Assembly (NCBI GenBank): GCA_900315735.1
Contig: ONAD01000004.1
Location: forward strand, 56,252-120,251
Source of the DNA: an uncultured Lachnospiraceae bacterium
GTDB lineage: Bacteria; Bacillota; Clostridia; Lachnospirales; Lachnospiraceae
Reading direction: 5' to 3'
Length of the DNA: 64,000 bases
Below the pieces are notes generated by a model, which saw nothing but the letters and a program-made list of their open reading frames with translations, did not search any database and was not told the DNA's origin. Below are positions 39,412 to 49,211 of the stretch, one piece after another. The first letter of the stretch is position 1. Every line of letters starts with the position of its first letter. Both the position numbers and the translations under genes were made by a program.

Positions 39412-39453
39412 TTAAAATCCCGGATGCTACCTCTATCAGGCAACACCCGGGGA
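39412..39453 (-). terminator. Terminator of the gdpP-rplI-dnaB operon
   Basis: CCCGGGTG-TTGCC pairs with GGTAGCATCCGGG on the minus strand, followed by TTTT. It lies a few bases after the dnaB stop. Confidence 0.7.
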
Positions 39454-39456
39454 TGT

Positions 39457-40788
39457 TTATTTCTCCATATTGGCAAATCTCGTGTACTGAGGCAGCCATA
39501 CCAGGTTGACGGTTCCGATAGGACCGTTTCTTTGCTTAGCTACGATGATTTCGGAGATTCCTTTCATTTCGCTGTCTTTGTTGTAATAATCATCACGGTA
39601 AATGAACATTACAACGTCGGCATCCTGCTCGATAGCTCCGGACTCTCGAAGGTCGGATAACATCGGTCGGTGGTCAGGACGCTGTTCTACGGCTCGGCTC
39701 AACTGGGACAGTGCCACTACCGGTACATTCAGCTCTCGTGCCAGTGCCTTTAAGGAACGGGAAATATCTGAAATTTCCTGCTGACGGGATTCGGAATGTC
39801 TGCCGGAGCCGGACATCAACTGTAAGTAGTCGATGATGATTAATTTCAAATCATGCTCTAATTTATATTTACGGCATTTACTTCTAAGCTCAGATATGGA
39901 AATACCCGGCGTATCGTCAATGATTAATTTGGAACGGCCTACGTTGCCTGCTCCTTCAATCAGCATTTCCCAGTCTGCATCCGTTAAGTTACCGGAACGC
40001 AGCTTCTGGGCATCTACTCTTGATTCCAGAGAAAACATACGGTTTACTAACTGTTCCTTACTCATTTCCAGAGAGAATATTGCTGTGGTCTGCTGGGAAT
40101 GAATGGCTACATACTGTGCGATATTTAATACAAACGCCGTCTTACCCATGGAAGGACGGGCTGCAATCAGAATCAAATCGGAAGGCTGCAGACCTGCCAT
40201 CTGGTAATCCAGGTCTACGAAACCGGTAGCAATTCCGGTTACGGAGCCTTTTTGCTTGGATGCTTTTTCAATCTTATCCAGCGCATTGATTACGACCTGT
40301 TTAATCGGGACATAATCTCCACCACCACGATTCTGCACCAGATTAAAAATGCTCTTCTCGGTATCTGCCAGAATGTCTTCGACACTTTCTTTTCCAAGAT
40401 AACATTCATCTTCAATGGACTGGGTGGTCTTAATCAGCTTACGCAAAACCGCCTTCTCTTTAACAATATTGGCATAATATTTTACATTGGCGGATGTTGG
40501 TACGGATGTTACCAAGTCTCTTACAAATTCCAGACTGCTGATTTCCGCCGGCACATCCTTTTCTTTTAACTTATTCTGCAATGTAATCAGGTCAACCGGT
40601 TCTCCTGCATTAAACAAATCCAGCATGGATTCAAACAGAATTCCATACTGCTTGTGATAGAAATCCTCTTCAATGAGAATCTCTCCGGCTGTCATAATTG
40701 CTTCTTTATCCATAATCATGGAACCGATAACTGACTGCTCGGCTTCCAGACTGTTTGGCATAATCCGCTTTACCAGTGCCTCTTCCAT
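39457..40788 (-). CDS. dnaB: Replicative DNA helicase
   Basis: 443-residue hexameric helicase that unwinds the replication fork. The N-terminal primase-interacting domain (about 10-115, LEAEQSVIGSMIMDKEA) and the RecA-like motor (about 175-440) are complete, with Walker A ARPSMGKTAF (near 210), Walker B LIIIDYLQLM and the DLRESGAIEQDADVVMFIYRDDYY block. No intein. It lies 17 nt after rplI. Confidence 0.97.
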   Translation of the reverse strand: MEEALVKRIMPNSLEAEQSVIGSMIMDKEAIMTAGEILIEEDFYHKQYGILFESMLDLFNAGEPVDLITLQNKLKEKDVPAEISSLEFVRDLVTSVPTSANVKYYANIVKEKAVLRKLIKTTQSIEDECYLGKESVEDILADTEKSIFNLVQNRGGGDYVPIKQVVINALDKIEKASKQKGSVTGIATGFVDLDYQMAGLQPSDLILIAARPSMGKTAFVLNIAQYVAIHSQQTTAIFSLEMSKEQLVNRMFSLESRVDAQKLRSGNLTDADWEMLIEGAGNVGRSKLIIDDTPGISISELRSKCRKYKLEHDLKLIIIDYLQLMSGSGRHSESRQQEISDISRSLKALARELNVPVVALSQLSRAVEQRPDHRPMLSDLRESGAIEQDADVVMFIYRDDYYNKDSEMKGISEIIVAKQRNGPIGTVNLVWLPQYTRFANMEK

Positions 40789-40804
40789 GGAGGTTCCTCC
40801 TAAT

Positions 40805-41251
40805 CTACTCTTCCGTTACTTTTACACGTAATGTTGCAGTTACCTTTGGATGAACCTTAACCGGCACTTCGTATACACCAAATGATTTGATGGCTTCTTT
40901 TAACTGCATTTTCTTCTTGTCTAATTCAAGACCCAGCTGGTCATGTGCTGCCTGGGAAATCTCTTTGGTGGAAACAGAACCAAAGGTTCTTCCGCCTTCT
41001 CCGGCTTTCATTTTCACTTCTACGGTCTTATCCTTCATCTCATCTGCCAGCTTTAATGCTGCCTGATAATTCTCTTCTGCAACCTTGTCTGCATGTTTAT
41101 TTTGCAGCTTTAAGTCGTTTAAGGTCTTGCTGTTTGCCTCAACTCCCAATTTCTTCGGAATTAACTGATTTCTTGCGTAAGCATCGCTTACATTTACTAC
41201 CTCACCTTTTTTTCCAAGGGATTTTACATCTGCTAATAAAATTACTTTCAT
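40805..41251 (-). CDS. rplI: 50S ribosomal protein L9
   Basis: 148-residue L9. The N-terminal domain MKVILLADVKSLGKKGEVVNVSDAYARNQLIPKKLGVEA binds 23S rRNA. A long helix (about 41-75) leads to the C-terminal domain with FGSVSTKEI. Its start overlaps the gdpP stop by 4 nt. Confidence 0.98.
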   Translation of the reverse strand: MKVILLADVKSLGKKGEVVNVSDAYARNQLIPKKLGVEANSKTLNDLKLQNKHADKVAEENYQAALKLADEMKDKTVEVKMKAGEGGRTFGSVSTKEISQAAHDQLGLELDKKKMQLKEAIKSFGVYEVPVKVHPKVTATLRVKVTEE

Positions 41252-43299
41252 TCTTCTATATCTCCTTCCTCAAGCATTTCGTCAATGGTGTCTTCTATGA
41301 TGCGTTGTGCCTGGGACACGGTACAGTCACGAAGCTGGCAGCCTGCCATATTCAGATGTCCGCCGCCCCCAAGACGTTCCATGATTTTCTGCACATTGAT
41401 TTCATCAATGGAACGGGAACTTACATATATTTTGCCCTGATATTCGGTCAATACAAAGGACGCTTTGATTCCGACAATATTTAACAGCTCATCTGCCGCC
41501 TGGGCTCCTACGATGGTAGGACTTTCAATCTTATCTGCCGGGCAGATGGAAATGGCAAATGCACCGCGGTATACTTCCGCATGGCGAACCACCTCTGCTC
41601 TGGCTTTGTAGGCATCCATATCATTTCGAAGCATTTTTCTTACACGGGTTACTTCCGCTCCGCAACGTTTCAGATAAGCGGCTGCTTCAAAGGTACGGAC
41701 ACCGGTTTTGGTCATAAAGTTGCTGGTATCGATTAAAATTCCTGCATAAATACAGTCCGCTTCGTGGGGTGCCAGCTTGATATTTTCGGTAAAATACTGT
41801 AACACTTCCGCTACCATTTCACAGGTAGAAGATGCATACGGCTCAATATAGGAAAGTACCGGATTGGAAATGACCTCACTGCTCTGGCGGTGATGGTCAA
41901 ATACTACGATACTGTCGGTCCGCTTTAAAAGACCCGGGCACTCCGTATGGCTCGGACGGTTTACATCCACTACCATAACCAGTGTGTTATAATCCGTCAG
42001 CTCCAGTGCACGTTCACTGGAAACAAACATATCCGACGGATAGCCCTTCTCTGTGGTAAATCCTTCCTTCAATGGACGAAGGGATGAAGTTACCTGATCC
42101 AAAACAATCTGGGCTTTCTTACCCAGTACTCTTGCGGCGCAGTAGATTCCGATTGCCGCACCAAAGGCATCCGTATCGGAAATGGAATGTCCCATAATCA
42201 TAACATGCTCACGGCTCTCGATAATCTCACGCAGCGCATGAGCTTTGACTCTTGCTTTTACACGGGTGTTCTTCTCTACCTGCTTGCTGTTACCGCCGTA
42301 GTAGACAACGTTTTCACCCTCTTTGACTACAACCTGGTCGCCGCCTCGACCCAGTGCCAGGTCAATTGCCATACGGGAATATTCATAATTCTGATTATAA
42401 GTATCACCGCCGACACCGATTCCGATACTTAAAGTCACAGCCATTTCATTTCCGACTTTAACGGTCTTAACATCTTCAATCAGGCTGAACCGGTCACTCT
42501 GCAGCTCTGCAAGATATTTATGCTGGAATACCACAAAGTATTTATCCTTCTCAATCTTACGAACCAGCGCATCCATTTTTGTAAAATACTGGTTTACCTT
42601 TCGGTCAATCAATGCCACTAAAAGAGAACGTTTTACGTCTTCAATACTGTCTAACGCCTCATCATAGTTGTCTATGTATACAAGACCTGCCACCAGCTTC
42701 TGCTCTTCATTTTCACGGATGTAATTATAAAGCTCTGTCTCATCAAAAAGATACAACGCCGTCAGATACTGCTCATCTTCTTCAATGGATACAATGCTGC
42801 TGTTTTCCGCCATTTCCTCGAAATAAATCTTGCTCATTTCGATGCGGAAATTATGCTCCTGCCAGACCATATTTACATCTTCCACGAACTGCTCCTGCTG
42901 AATCAGCTCTCTGGTAATGCCCGGGAAAATGCTGGTGATGGATTTATGGAAATTCTTGGTTTTTCCGGTAATCTCTGTGAATTTTTCATTGACCCAGAGA
43001 ACCTTTCCGTTGTAATCCAACAGCGCATACGGTATTTCGAATTCATTGAGCAGCTTCTTCTGCACCGTTCCGTACTGGGTGGCAAAGTTAATCAGCTCAT
43101 TCACCAGCACCGGCTTATTGACGTTATATGATATCACCACAATAATGAGATAAATCCCAAGGAAAATGGATACCAGCAACGCTGCCCCTTCATTTACAAA
43201 ATACATCGGCACGTTCATGCATGCCAGCAAAATAGTAAGCATCAGCGGCCAGTACATATAATTTTTCAGATGACCCTTCAGCTTGATTTTTTTCTTCAT
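41248..43299 (-). CDS. gdpP: Cyclic-di-AMP phosphodiesterase, GdpP type
   Basis: 683-residue membrane enzyme that hydrolyses c-di-AMP to pApA. Two N-terminal helices (about 15-56), a PAS-like heme-binding domain (about 75-165), a degenerate GGDEF domain (about 175-305, with the GGDEF loop replaced), then DHH (about 335-500: GHSISDTDAFGAAIG, DVNRPSHTE, DHHRQ) and DHHA1 (about 575-660, ending in ERLGGGGHLNMAG). All metal ligands are present. It heads the conserved gdpP-rplI-dnaB operon, behind a good promoter. Confidence 0.96.
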   Translation of the reverse strand: MKKKIKLKGHLKNYMYWPLMLTILLACMNVPMYFVNEGAALLVSIFLGIYLIIVVISYNVNKPVLVNELINFATQYGTVQKKLLNEFEIPYALLDYNGKVLWVNEKFTEITGKTKNFHKSITSIFPGITRELIQQEQFVEDVNMVWQEHNFRIEMSKIYFEEMAENSSIVSIEEDEQYLTALYLFDETELYNYIRENEEQKLVAGLVYIDNYDEALDSIEDVKRSLLVALIDRKVNQYFTKMDALVRKIEKDKYFVVFQHKYLAELQSDRFSLIEDVKTVKVGNEMAVTLSIGIGVGGDTYNQNYEYSRMAIDLALGRGGDQVVVKEGENVVYYGGNSKQVEKNTRVKARVKAHALREIIESREHVMIMGHSISDTDAFGAAIGIYCAARVLGKKAQIVLDQVTSSLRPLKEGFTTEKGYPSDMFVSSERALELTDYNTLVMVVDVNRPSHTECPGLLKRTDSIVVFDHHRQSSEVISNPVLSYIEPYASSTCEMVAEVLQYFTENIKLAPHEADCIYAGILIDTSNFMTKTGVRTFEAAAYLKRCGAEVTRVRKMLRNDMDAYKARAEVVRHAEVYRGAFAISICPADKIESPTIVGAQAADELLNIVGIKASFVLTEYQGKIYVSSRSIDEINVQKIMERLGGGGHLNMAGCQLRDCTVSQAQRIIEDTIDEMLEEGDIEE

Positions 43300-43366
43300 A
43301 AATTTCTCCTATATAAATGCGGATATTTTTACACAATTGTTACGACCACATACATATACAGAGTGT

Positions 43367-43395
43367 ATTATAGCATTGTTTTATCTGTTTTACAA
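43367..43395 (-). promoter_or_regulatory. Promoter of gdpP-rplI-dnaB
   Basis: Minus strand TTGTAA, 17-bp spacer, TATAAT, about 65 nt before gdpP. Confidence 0.7.
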
Positions 43396-43464
43396 TTCGC
43401 TTCCGGCATGAATCTTCTTTTCGTAGGATAAAAGCAGGTTTTCATATTTCCAGTAAATGCACAT

Positions 43465-43498
43465 CTGACCATAAGCCATTATCGTAGCTTATGGTCAG
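43465..43498. repeat. Perfect 12-bp inverted repeat (hairpin)
   Basis: CTGACCATAAGC and GCTTATGGTCAG are separated by 10 nt. There is no T-tract on either strand. It lies between gdpP and the phosphoglucomutase remnant and may be a weak terminator or an operator. Confidence 0.6.
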
Positions 43499-43533
43499 TA
43501 CCTTATTCCGGGAACCCGGATATGTATAGCTAA

Positions 43534-43690
43534 TCACAGTACAATGTATTCTGTCGCTTTTAAGAATACCTCAGAATCCGGCTTTGATTTTGTAATGTTC
43601 GTTCCACCGGAAACTACATCAAATACATCATCAAGTCCCACCTGTTTTAAGATAAATTTTGTATTTTTGCTAAAAGAACCAGTCGCAATC
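43534..43690 (-). pseudogene. Beta-phosphoglucomutase (HAD family) remnant
   Basis: A 51-codon fragment on the minus strand that follows on directly from the end of the esterase gene. IATGSFSKNTKFILKQVGLD and SGGTNITKSKPDSEVFLKAT closely match the middle of beta-phosphoglucomutase (the SSSKNA..KPDPEVFLKAAE region). Both the catalytic N-terminus and the C-terminal third are missing, and the fragment ends in a TGA. Remnant of a maltose or trehalose phosphorolysis gene. Confidence 0.75.
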
Positions 43691-44512
43691 TTATTTCTCC
43701 AAATCTGCCACCCATTTCCCGGCTAATGTTATCCAGTCCTGACAACGCTTCTGAATGCCGAAACCTGTCTCCGTAATCCGCGTCTCTTCATTGGCAAGGG
43801 AGAGTCCATGCTGTCCTTCCGGGAAAATGTGGACTTCTACGGAGACCTGATTCTTTACCAGCTCTTCCGTAAACATCAGTGTATTCTGGACTGGCACCGA
43901 CTGGTCGGTTAAGGTATGCCAGATAAATACCGGCGGCACTTGTTTTCCCACCTGATGCTCCAGGCTTAAAAGCTCTTCTAATTCTTTGCTCTTTTTCGTT
44001 CCCATCAGGTTTTCCATACTGCCGTGATGTGCATATGTTCCGGATGTAATTACCGGATAAGAAAGCAGTAATCCATTTGGCTGCATCTGCTCTGCGGTAA
44101 GTCCTGTTTCTTTTGCAAGCCAGTCCTTATCCCAGAAGACCCCAAGACTTGCTGCCAGATGACCGCCGGCGGAAAATCCGGATACGATAATTTTATCCGG
44201 CTTAATGCCATATTCTTTTGCATGCTCTCTTAAATATGCCACACTCCATGCCAGTTCGCAGAGGGACTGAGGGAATTCTGCAGGAGCTACACTGTAGCGC
44301 AGGACGCAGGCATGAAATCCTCTGGCAATATACTGTACTGCAACCGCCTCTGCCTCCCGGTCGGAGGTAAATTCATAGCCGCCGCCCGGACAGATAAGTA
44401 CCAGCGGGCGGGTACGGTTACTGTCGATTTCTTCAAAATTATCTAATATATATGTATACAATTTGGCTCCGGTTGCCTTTACGGTCTGAACCGGAATAAT
44501 ATTGTATTTCAT
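43691..44512 (-). CDS. Alpha/beta hydrolase (esterase, BD-FAE-like)
   Basis: 273-residue intracellular carboxylesterase-like enzyme. The oxyanion region LVLICPGGGYEFTSDREAE (near 36), the nucleophile motif VSGFSAGGHLAASLG (near 112) and the late acid/His segments VFIWHTLTDQSVPV and EGQHGL are present, so the triad looks complete. It resembles enzymes that deacetylate xylan or other plant sugars. It has fragments of sugar-use genes on both sides and may be the survivor of a catabolic cluster. Confidence 0.88.
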   Translation of the reverse strand: MKYNIIPVQTVKATGAKLYTYILDNFEEIDSNRTRPLVLICPGGGYEFTSDREAEAVAVQYIARGFHACVLRYSVAPAEFPQSLCELAWSVAYLREHAKEYGIKPDKIIVSGFSAGGHLAASLGVFWDKDWLAKETGLTAEQMQPNGLLLSYPVITSGTYAHHGSMENLMGTKKSKELEELLSLEHQVGKQVPPVFIWHTLTDQSVPVQNTLMFTEELVKNQVSVEVHIFPEGQHGLSLANEETRITETGFGIQKRCQDWITLAGKWVADLEK

Positions 44513-44563
44513 AGCTTCACCTTCTTTTTATTTTCTGCTCCCAAAGTAAATAATTACCTTTGT

Positions 44564-45310
44564 TTAATCATCTTCAGTAAACGTATCACAGATCTTATAT
44601 AAATTCAACTGAATGCTATAATAAGACCGGGAGAGTGCCTGGATGGCACCCTGGAAGACACCGACGCAGGTCGCTAAGAACCAGAATTTCCATGCGGTAT
44701 CAAGCTGCAGTGCAAACAGTGCGATGAGAAAATACGCTCCGATGCAGACTAAAATCAATTTCTCAGATTCAAATCTGCGGGCAAGCTTTCCAAAAAGAAT
44801 GGAGCAAGGGAATGCTACCACCTGTGTTAAAAGCAGTGCTAAGAGCATGCTGCTGTCACCGATTCCCACATCTTTGCCATATGCGGTGGACATTTCGATA
44901 ATGGTATACACACCGTCTATGTAGAAAAAGAACGAGATGAGGAACAGGAGAACCTTCTTATTAGCTTTTAACTCGGAAAAAATATTTCCCAGACGGACAA
45001 CAGTTTCTTTTACGGACACTTTTGTCTCTGCATAATAATTCTGTTTATAATTTAACAACAACGGAATGGTCACTGCCACCCACCAGATGGCGGTAATGCC
45101 AAATGCCAGCATCATTGCCATGGCAGCAGAAATTCCGATTCTGTCTGCCATCAGCACCAGAATCAGGCTTCCTACAAACAGAATGCAGCTTCCGATATAG
45201 CCCCAGGCATATCCATGGGAAGAAACTTCATCCATCCGTTCGTCTATGGTCACATCTACCAGCATGGAATCATAGAAAATCAGGCTGCCGGTCTGCCATG
45301 CATTCCATAA
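44564..45310 (-). pseudogene. UMF1-type MFS transporter, truncated at both ends
   Basis: From about 45310 down, the translation fits the central helices of UMF1-like major facilitator permeases (GSLIFYDSMLVDVT..ERMD, GYAWGYIGSCILFVGS, FFFYIDGVYTIIEMSTAYG, QALSRSYY). Helices normally before and after are absent. The last 20 residues (from about 44627) and the frame upstream of 45310 show no resemblance. About half of a normal 420-residue protein remains. The open frame itself extends to 45610 but the added part looks random. Confidence 0.7.
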
Positions 45311-45573
45311 CCTATCTGGTTGATGGCACTGTACTTCCTCCCTGCTATGTATGCAGTATTTTTCTGCTTTCTTCTGTTTTTCAGCATAGTATGTGTGAAA
45401 AAAGCTTTCTATCATATTTTGGAGTAACTTCTGTAAAAAAAATGTAAATTTATGGGATATAAAACTTGCGTAAATAAGAATTGAAATGTTTCTTTGAAAT
45501 GAAGCCGCCTGCAGAATCTGGCAGTGGCAGTTAAGATGTCTGGCAGCCTGCAAAACCTGCATAACGAACTGCG

Positions 45574-45606
45574 AAAAAAACGGGAAGCCCGCTAAGCGTA
45601 CTTCCC
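45574..45606 (-). terminator. Terminator after the LuxR-type gene
   Basis: GGGAAG pairs with CTTCCC, with AGC/GCT inside, followed by seven T on the minus strand, 14 bp after the LuxR-type stop. Confidence 0.7.
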
Positions 45607-45619
45607 TCAATATGACTAT

Positions 45620-47086
45620 TTATCTCAACGAGACCAGGCGGTTCTCTTTTGCTACCCGTACTGCCTGTCTTCTCGTCCTGACCCGGAGCTTCGCAAATAT
45701 ATTTTTTCCGTGAAACTTTACGGTATTGATGCTGATTCCCATGAAATCTGCAATTTCCTGATTAGAACGCTCATCTGCCATCAGCCGCAGGATCTCCTGT
45801 TCGCTTTTCGTCAATGGCGGATAATCTTCCTTGGCTTTACGCAGATAATCCGGATAAAGAAGTGCCATTTTCTTTGCAAGCTGTATCAACCGGTTCAGAT
45901 ATTCGTCCTTTATCTGTCGCTCCTGCCGGTAAGCCCGCAAAAGCATATACACCTTTTCCCCCTCATCTGCTATCAGCCGGTCAAATCGTCTTTCTTTTAC
46001 AATCGGAAGCAGCTCATCCAAAAGCTAAAATGCATCCTCTTTCCGGTCACTTAAGAAATAACTGACTGCGCATAAAAGATTCATTTCACATAAATCCATG
46101 ACACGGTCACCCTTTCGCAGCGGCTCCCTCAAATACTCTGCCAGCGAAAGCATTGCCAGATATTTTTCTTCCAGAATATATGCCCGCATCTTTATCATAT
46201 ATTTATAGGTATCCAGCATGTTCAGTTCTCCAAATTCGCTGGGCGCCTCATTTTCCATCCATTCCGTTACTGTATCCACATCACCATCATACAACAGTCC
46301 CCAGGCTTTCATTGCTCCGAAATTCTCTAAAAGCCATCTGCTCTGTTCCTTATGAAGTCTCTGATATATCTCTTCCAGAATCGGATATACCACCGCTATC
46401 TGTCCGGTTGCTATCATAATCCGCATCTGAAGACTCAAAGCAATAAACAGAACAGCAATTTCGCCTTCTTTTTCTATAAATGGAATAATTCCAACTAATG
46501 TAGTAATTGCTTCAAAACATTCATCTCTCTGATAGCATACTTCTGCATAAGTTATTTCTGCAATTCCAAGGGAACTGTCTCCATAGAAGCTTTTTACCCA
46601 GCCCTTTAGCTACTCCTTCCGGTCATGTACATAATTTCCATACATGGTTATATCCCGGAATCCGTTTATCATGGTAATTCTGCCTGCTGCCAGAGGAAGA
46701 TTCGGCAAAATGCCATAATTATTATATATTTCAGCCAGCTTAAGCAATGCAGCTCTTGCCCTCTCCCGGTCAGTTCCCGGAATAATTACATCAAGATGCA
46801 GCTTCATCAGACGTTCATCCCCTACATATGAAGCATATTTCTCCGCCTTTTCCAGATTCCCGTAAATAGCCTGAATAACAGCTTCTGCTGCTGCAAGTGT
46901 TGGTGTTTTCCTGATTTCCTCTTTTGAAAAAACTTCGAGATATTTTCTACAATGCTTAAATCCATTCAGACAGCACGGACAGGCAAAAATCCTGCTCATC
47001 TTATCCCGAAGAGTTTCATAATCTCTCTTTTCTACCAGTTCATCCAGTTCTTCTTCTCTGAAAAATTCATTATCCCGGTTTTTCAT
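45620..47086 (-). pseudogene. LuxR-family regulator (MalT-like C-terminal part) with two in-frame TAG codons
   Basis: One reading frame of about 488 codons, interrupted only by TAG at 46610-46612 and TAG at 46025-46027. The three segments are in the same phase and all read as protein. The N-terminal part has FACPCCLNGFKHC. The middle is helical and TPR-like, as in MalT-type activators. The C-terminal part is a LuxR helix-turn-helix, LTKSEQEILRLMADERSNQEIADFMGISINTVKFHGKNIFAKL. The start at 47086 has a perfect GGAGGGG. Probably a recent pseudogene; readthrough is the alternative. Confidence 0.78.
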
Positions 47087-47264
47087 GCATTCCCCTCCGA
47101 CATGATTCGACACTTTTTATCTGTTTTTATAATAATTACGAATAACCTGCCTGTAAACTACCCGAAAGTGTAGGTTTTTCATTTACCCGGGAATTTTTTA
47201 AAACAGGGAATTTAAAACACTTGACCTGAAGATAAGTTCAAGTGCAAGAATTGCACTGCACAGT

Positions 47265-47302
47265 AAAACAGCAAGAGTCAGCTATTGCAAACTCTTGCTG
47301 TT
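47265..47302 (-). terminator. Terminator of the two-gene membrane protein operon
   Basis: AACAGCAAGAGT pairs perfectly with ACTCTTGCTGTT around a 12-nt loop, with a TTTT tract on the minus strand. A second small hairpin (CACTTGA/TCAAGTG) lies just beyond it. Confidence 0.75.
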
Positions 47303-47337
47303 CGAATATACTTTTAAAAAAGGGACTATTAATATTT

Positions 47338-47649
47338 CTATTTTCTCTGTAACCGTTTCTGCAGTACACCCTTTGGGTCTTTGATTAAAAACATTACAAG
47401 CCAGATGATTAATCCCAAGACTACTACGGATATTCCCAGAAAGAAATCATTCAGCATGTCCACCGGTTCCGGTGTAAAATACGCTGCCTTTAATTCTATG
47501 TACTCAACAATTGCATCTACCAGCCACATCAGTGTGGCACCCCAGTACATCAGACTTAAGGTTCCTATGCGCATCTCGTTGGTGCTGTCCTTAAAATACC
47601 ATACCAAAGTTACAATCACTGCCGCAATGGCTGCTGTAAGTAAAGTCAT
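47338..47649 (-). CDS. Three-helix membrane protein, function unknown
   Basis: 103 residues, with three probable membrane helices (about 2-18, 28-47, 66-90) and a basic C-terminus. I do not recognise a family. Its ATG shares one base with the stop of the preceding gene, so the two products are translationally coupled and probably interact. Together they look like a small two-subunit membrane complex of unknown purpose. Confidence 0.72.
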   Translation of the reverse strand: MTLLTAAIAAVIVTLVWYFKDSTNEMRIGTLSLMYWGATLMWLVDAIVEYIELKAAYFTPEPVDMLNDFFLGISVVVLGLIIWLVMFLIKDPKGVLQKRLQRK

Positions 47650-48047
47650 TACTGTATCTCCTTACCTGTTCCGATAACCGGACGTTTCTCGATTACATTG
47701 GATACTGCTACCATACCAGCCCATACAGCCGTAACAAGTACTGCCATGGCAACACCGGTTGTTGCCATCTCATGGAGCATTGCCATCGCATCCTCCGGAT
47801 TTCCTGCTGCTGTTAAAAAAGGGAACCATGGTGTCACTTCGCCATGCCAGATATGTTCAAATGCCAGCAGTGCAGAACCGCCCCAAAGCATATGATTTAA
47901 CCATTTTAATTTATGAGAAAATGGTGTCTTACTGTTCTCACTTAAGGTAAGTTCCTCTTTATTTGCGCGTTCCTCTTTCCCCTTTACCACATGCTCTGCA
48001 ATTGTGGTAACTGCAGCTTCCGTTGCCGGAACTAAAAAACATGCCAT
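47649..48047 (-). CDS. Membrane protein, function unknown
   Basis: 132 residues. An N-terminal hydrophobic stretch (MACFLVPATEAAVTTIAEHVV), a charged cytoplasmic segment (about 22-45) and two further helices (about 50-70 and 92-115). WLNHMLWGGSALLAFEHIWHGE has several His and Trp near the membrane edge, which could bind a metal or heme, though that is speculation. AGGAGG lies before the ATG. First gene of the pair. Confidence 0.72.
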   Translation of the reverse strand: MACFLVPATEAAVTTIAEHVVKGKEERANKEELTLSENSKTPFSHKLKWLNHMLWGGSALLAFEHIWHGEVTPWFPFLTAAGNPEDAMAMLHEMATTGVAMAVLVTAVWAGMVAVSNVIEKRPVIGTGKEIQ

Positions 48048-48104
48048 ATTTATATCCTCCTTATAAAACTGATACTTTTATTATATGAGGGAATTTTCTC
48101 AAAG

Positions 48105-49211
48105 TCAATTGTATTCGGCTGTTTCTGCGGGTTTCTTTCTGCTGCATTTCCGCTCCAAGATATATACAATCACCGTAAGAATTGCGGAAGTTATCAACAA
48201 AAAGTAGAAATTTATTCCACGGGATACACACATGGATGCTGTAAGATACGTGCCCCGAAATACTCCCACGAAAATGCTCTTATACATCAGCTCCGTAATT
48301 CCCTGTGCCCCCGGCAATGGCAGCATATCCACGGCGATATAGACGGATGCCTGGAGCATCATGACCGTAAGCGCATCTGTGCCCTTTAAATGAAAGCCAA
48401 GATATACAAGATAAGTCAGGAAAAATACACTGCATCTTTGCAGCACCGTAAATAATGTGACCGCCACGATTTTTCCCTTATGTCCGGCAAAAAACTGCAC
48501 CGTCTCCCGGTATTTTTCCGCAAAGCCGGAGAGTTTTTCAATTCGTTCCTCCGAGTGTTTCAGCAGGTGAAACCGTACGCAGAACCGCTCTACTCCTGTC
48601 ACAATATTGTTAAACAGCTTTGGCCCGAACATCACGATTAAAAGAAAAATCACCAGCACTGTATTTAACAGTAGTCCCAGATAAAAAAGCCACATATAGC
48701 TTCCCAGATAATTCTTTAGCGGATGATAGCCAAACAGCAGCATGAAAATTCCAATCACCACCAGCACAAATTTGTAAAGCACTGCTACCGTCATTAAGAC
48801 CACAGTACTTTCCGATATCTTTAACCCATCCTTTTTCATATGATAGAGCTGCATCGGCTGTCCGCCTGTGGCGGACGGTGTGATTCCCGAATAGAAAAAT
48901 CCGATAAAGGAATATTTGATGCACCTGCCTGCTGCAATGGGATTTCCCAGTGCCCGCAGAAGATAGCAGATCATCAGCCCTTCTGCCGATACAAAGAAAA
49001 TCCCCAGACCCATGGCCCCAAAGAGATACCACGCATCCATTTTTCTTACTGCCTTTGCCACCTCTGTCATATCATTTCCCTTACAGATAGCAGAGAAGGT
49101 CAGTGCCGCCAGTAAAAGAAACAGCAGGACACTGATGAGATTCTTTTTATTCTTATGCAATTTCTGTCCGATACTGCTCCATACGGATGAGCTGCTTAAG
49201 TTCTCCTTCAT
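48105..49211 (-). CDS. Flippase-like membrane protein (YbhN/LPG synthase TM family)
   Basis: 368 residues with about eight membrane helices. It is related to the lysylphosphatidylglycerol synthase transmembrane region and the AglD/YbhN family, with the hallmark ITPSATGGQPMQLYHMKKDGL and LPLPGAQGITE. There is no C-terminal synthase domain, so it is probably a lipid flippase or carrier rather than an aminoacyl-lipid synthase. Its first 59 bp overlap the end of the preceding peptidase-like gene; AGAAAGAGG before the ATG supports this start. The next genes upstream are a peptidase-like protein and a glycosyltransferase. Confidence 0.88.
   Translation of the reverse strand: MKENLSSSSVWSSIGQKLHKNKKNLISVLLFLLLAALTFSAICKGNDMTEVAKAVRKMDAWYLFGAMGLGIFFVSAEGLMICYLLRALGNPIAAGRCIKYSFIGFFYSGITPSATGGQPMQLYHMKKDGLKISESTVVLMTVAVLYKFVLVVIGIFMLLFGYHPLKNYLGSYMWLFYLGLLLNTVLVIFLLIVMFGPKLFNNIVTGVERFCVRFHLLKHSEERIEKLSGFAEKYRETVQFFAGHKGKIVAVTLFTVLQRCSVFFLTYLVYLGFHLKGTDALTVMMLQASVYIAVDMLPLPGAQGITELMYKSIFVGVFRGTYLTASMCVSRGINFYFLLITSAILTVIVYILERKCSRKKPAETAEYN

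Noticed and set aside
45620..47086. Reassignment of TAG to an amino acid in this organism
   Set aside because: TAG is the natural stop of other intact genes in the window, so general reassignment is excluded; only local suppression remains possible.
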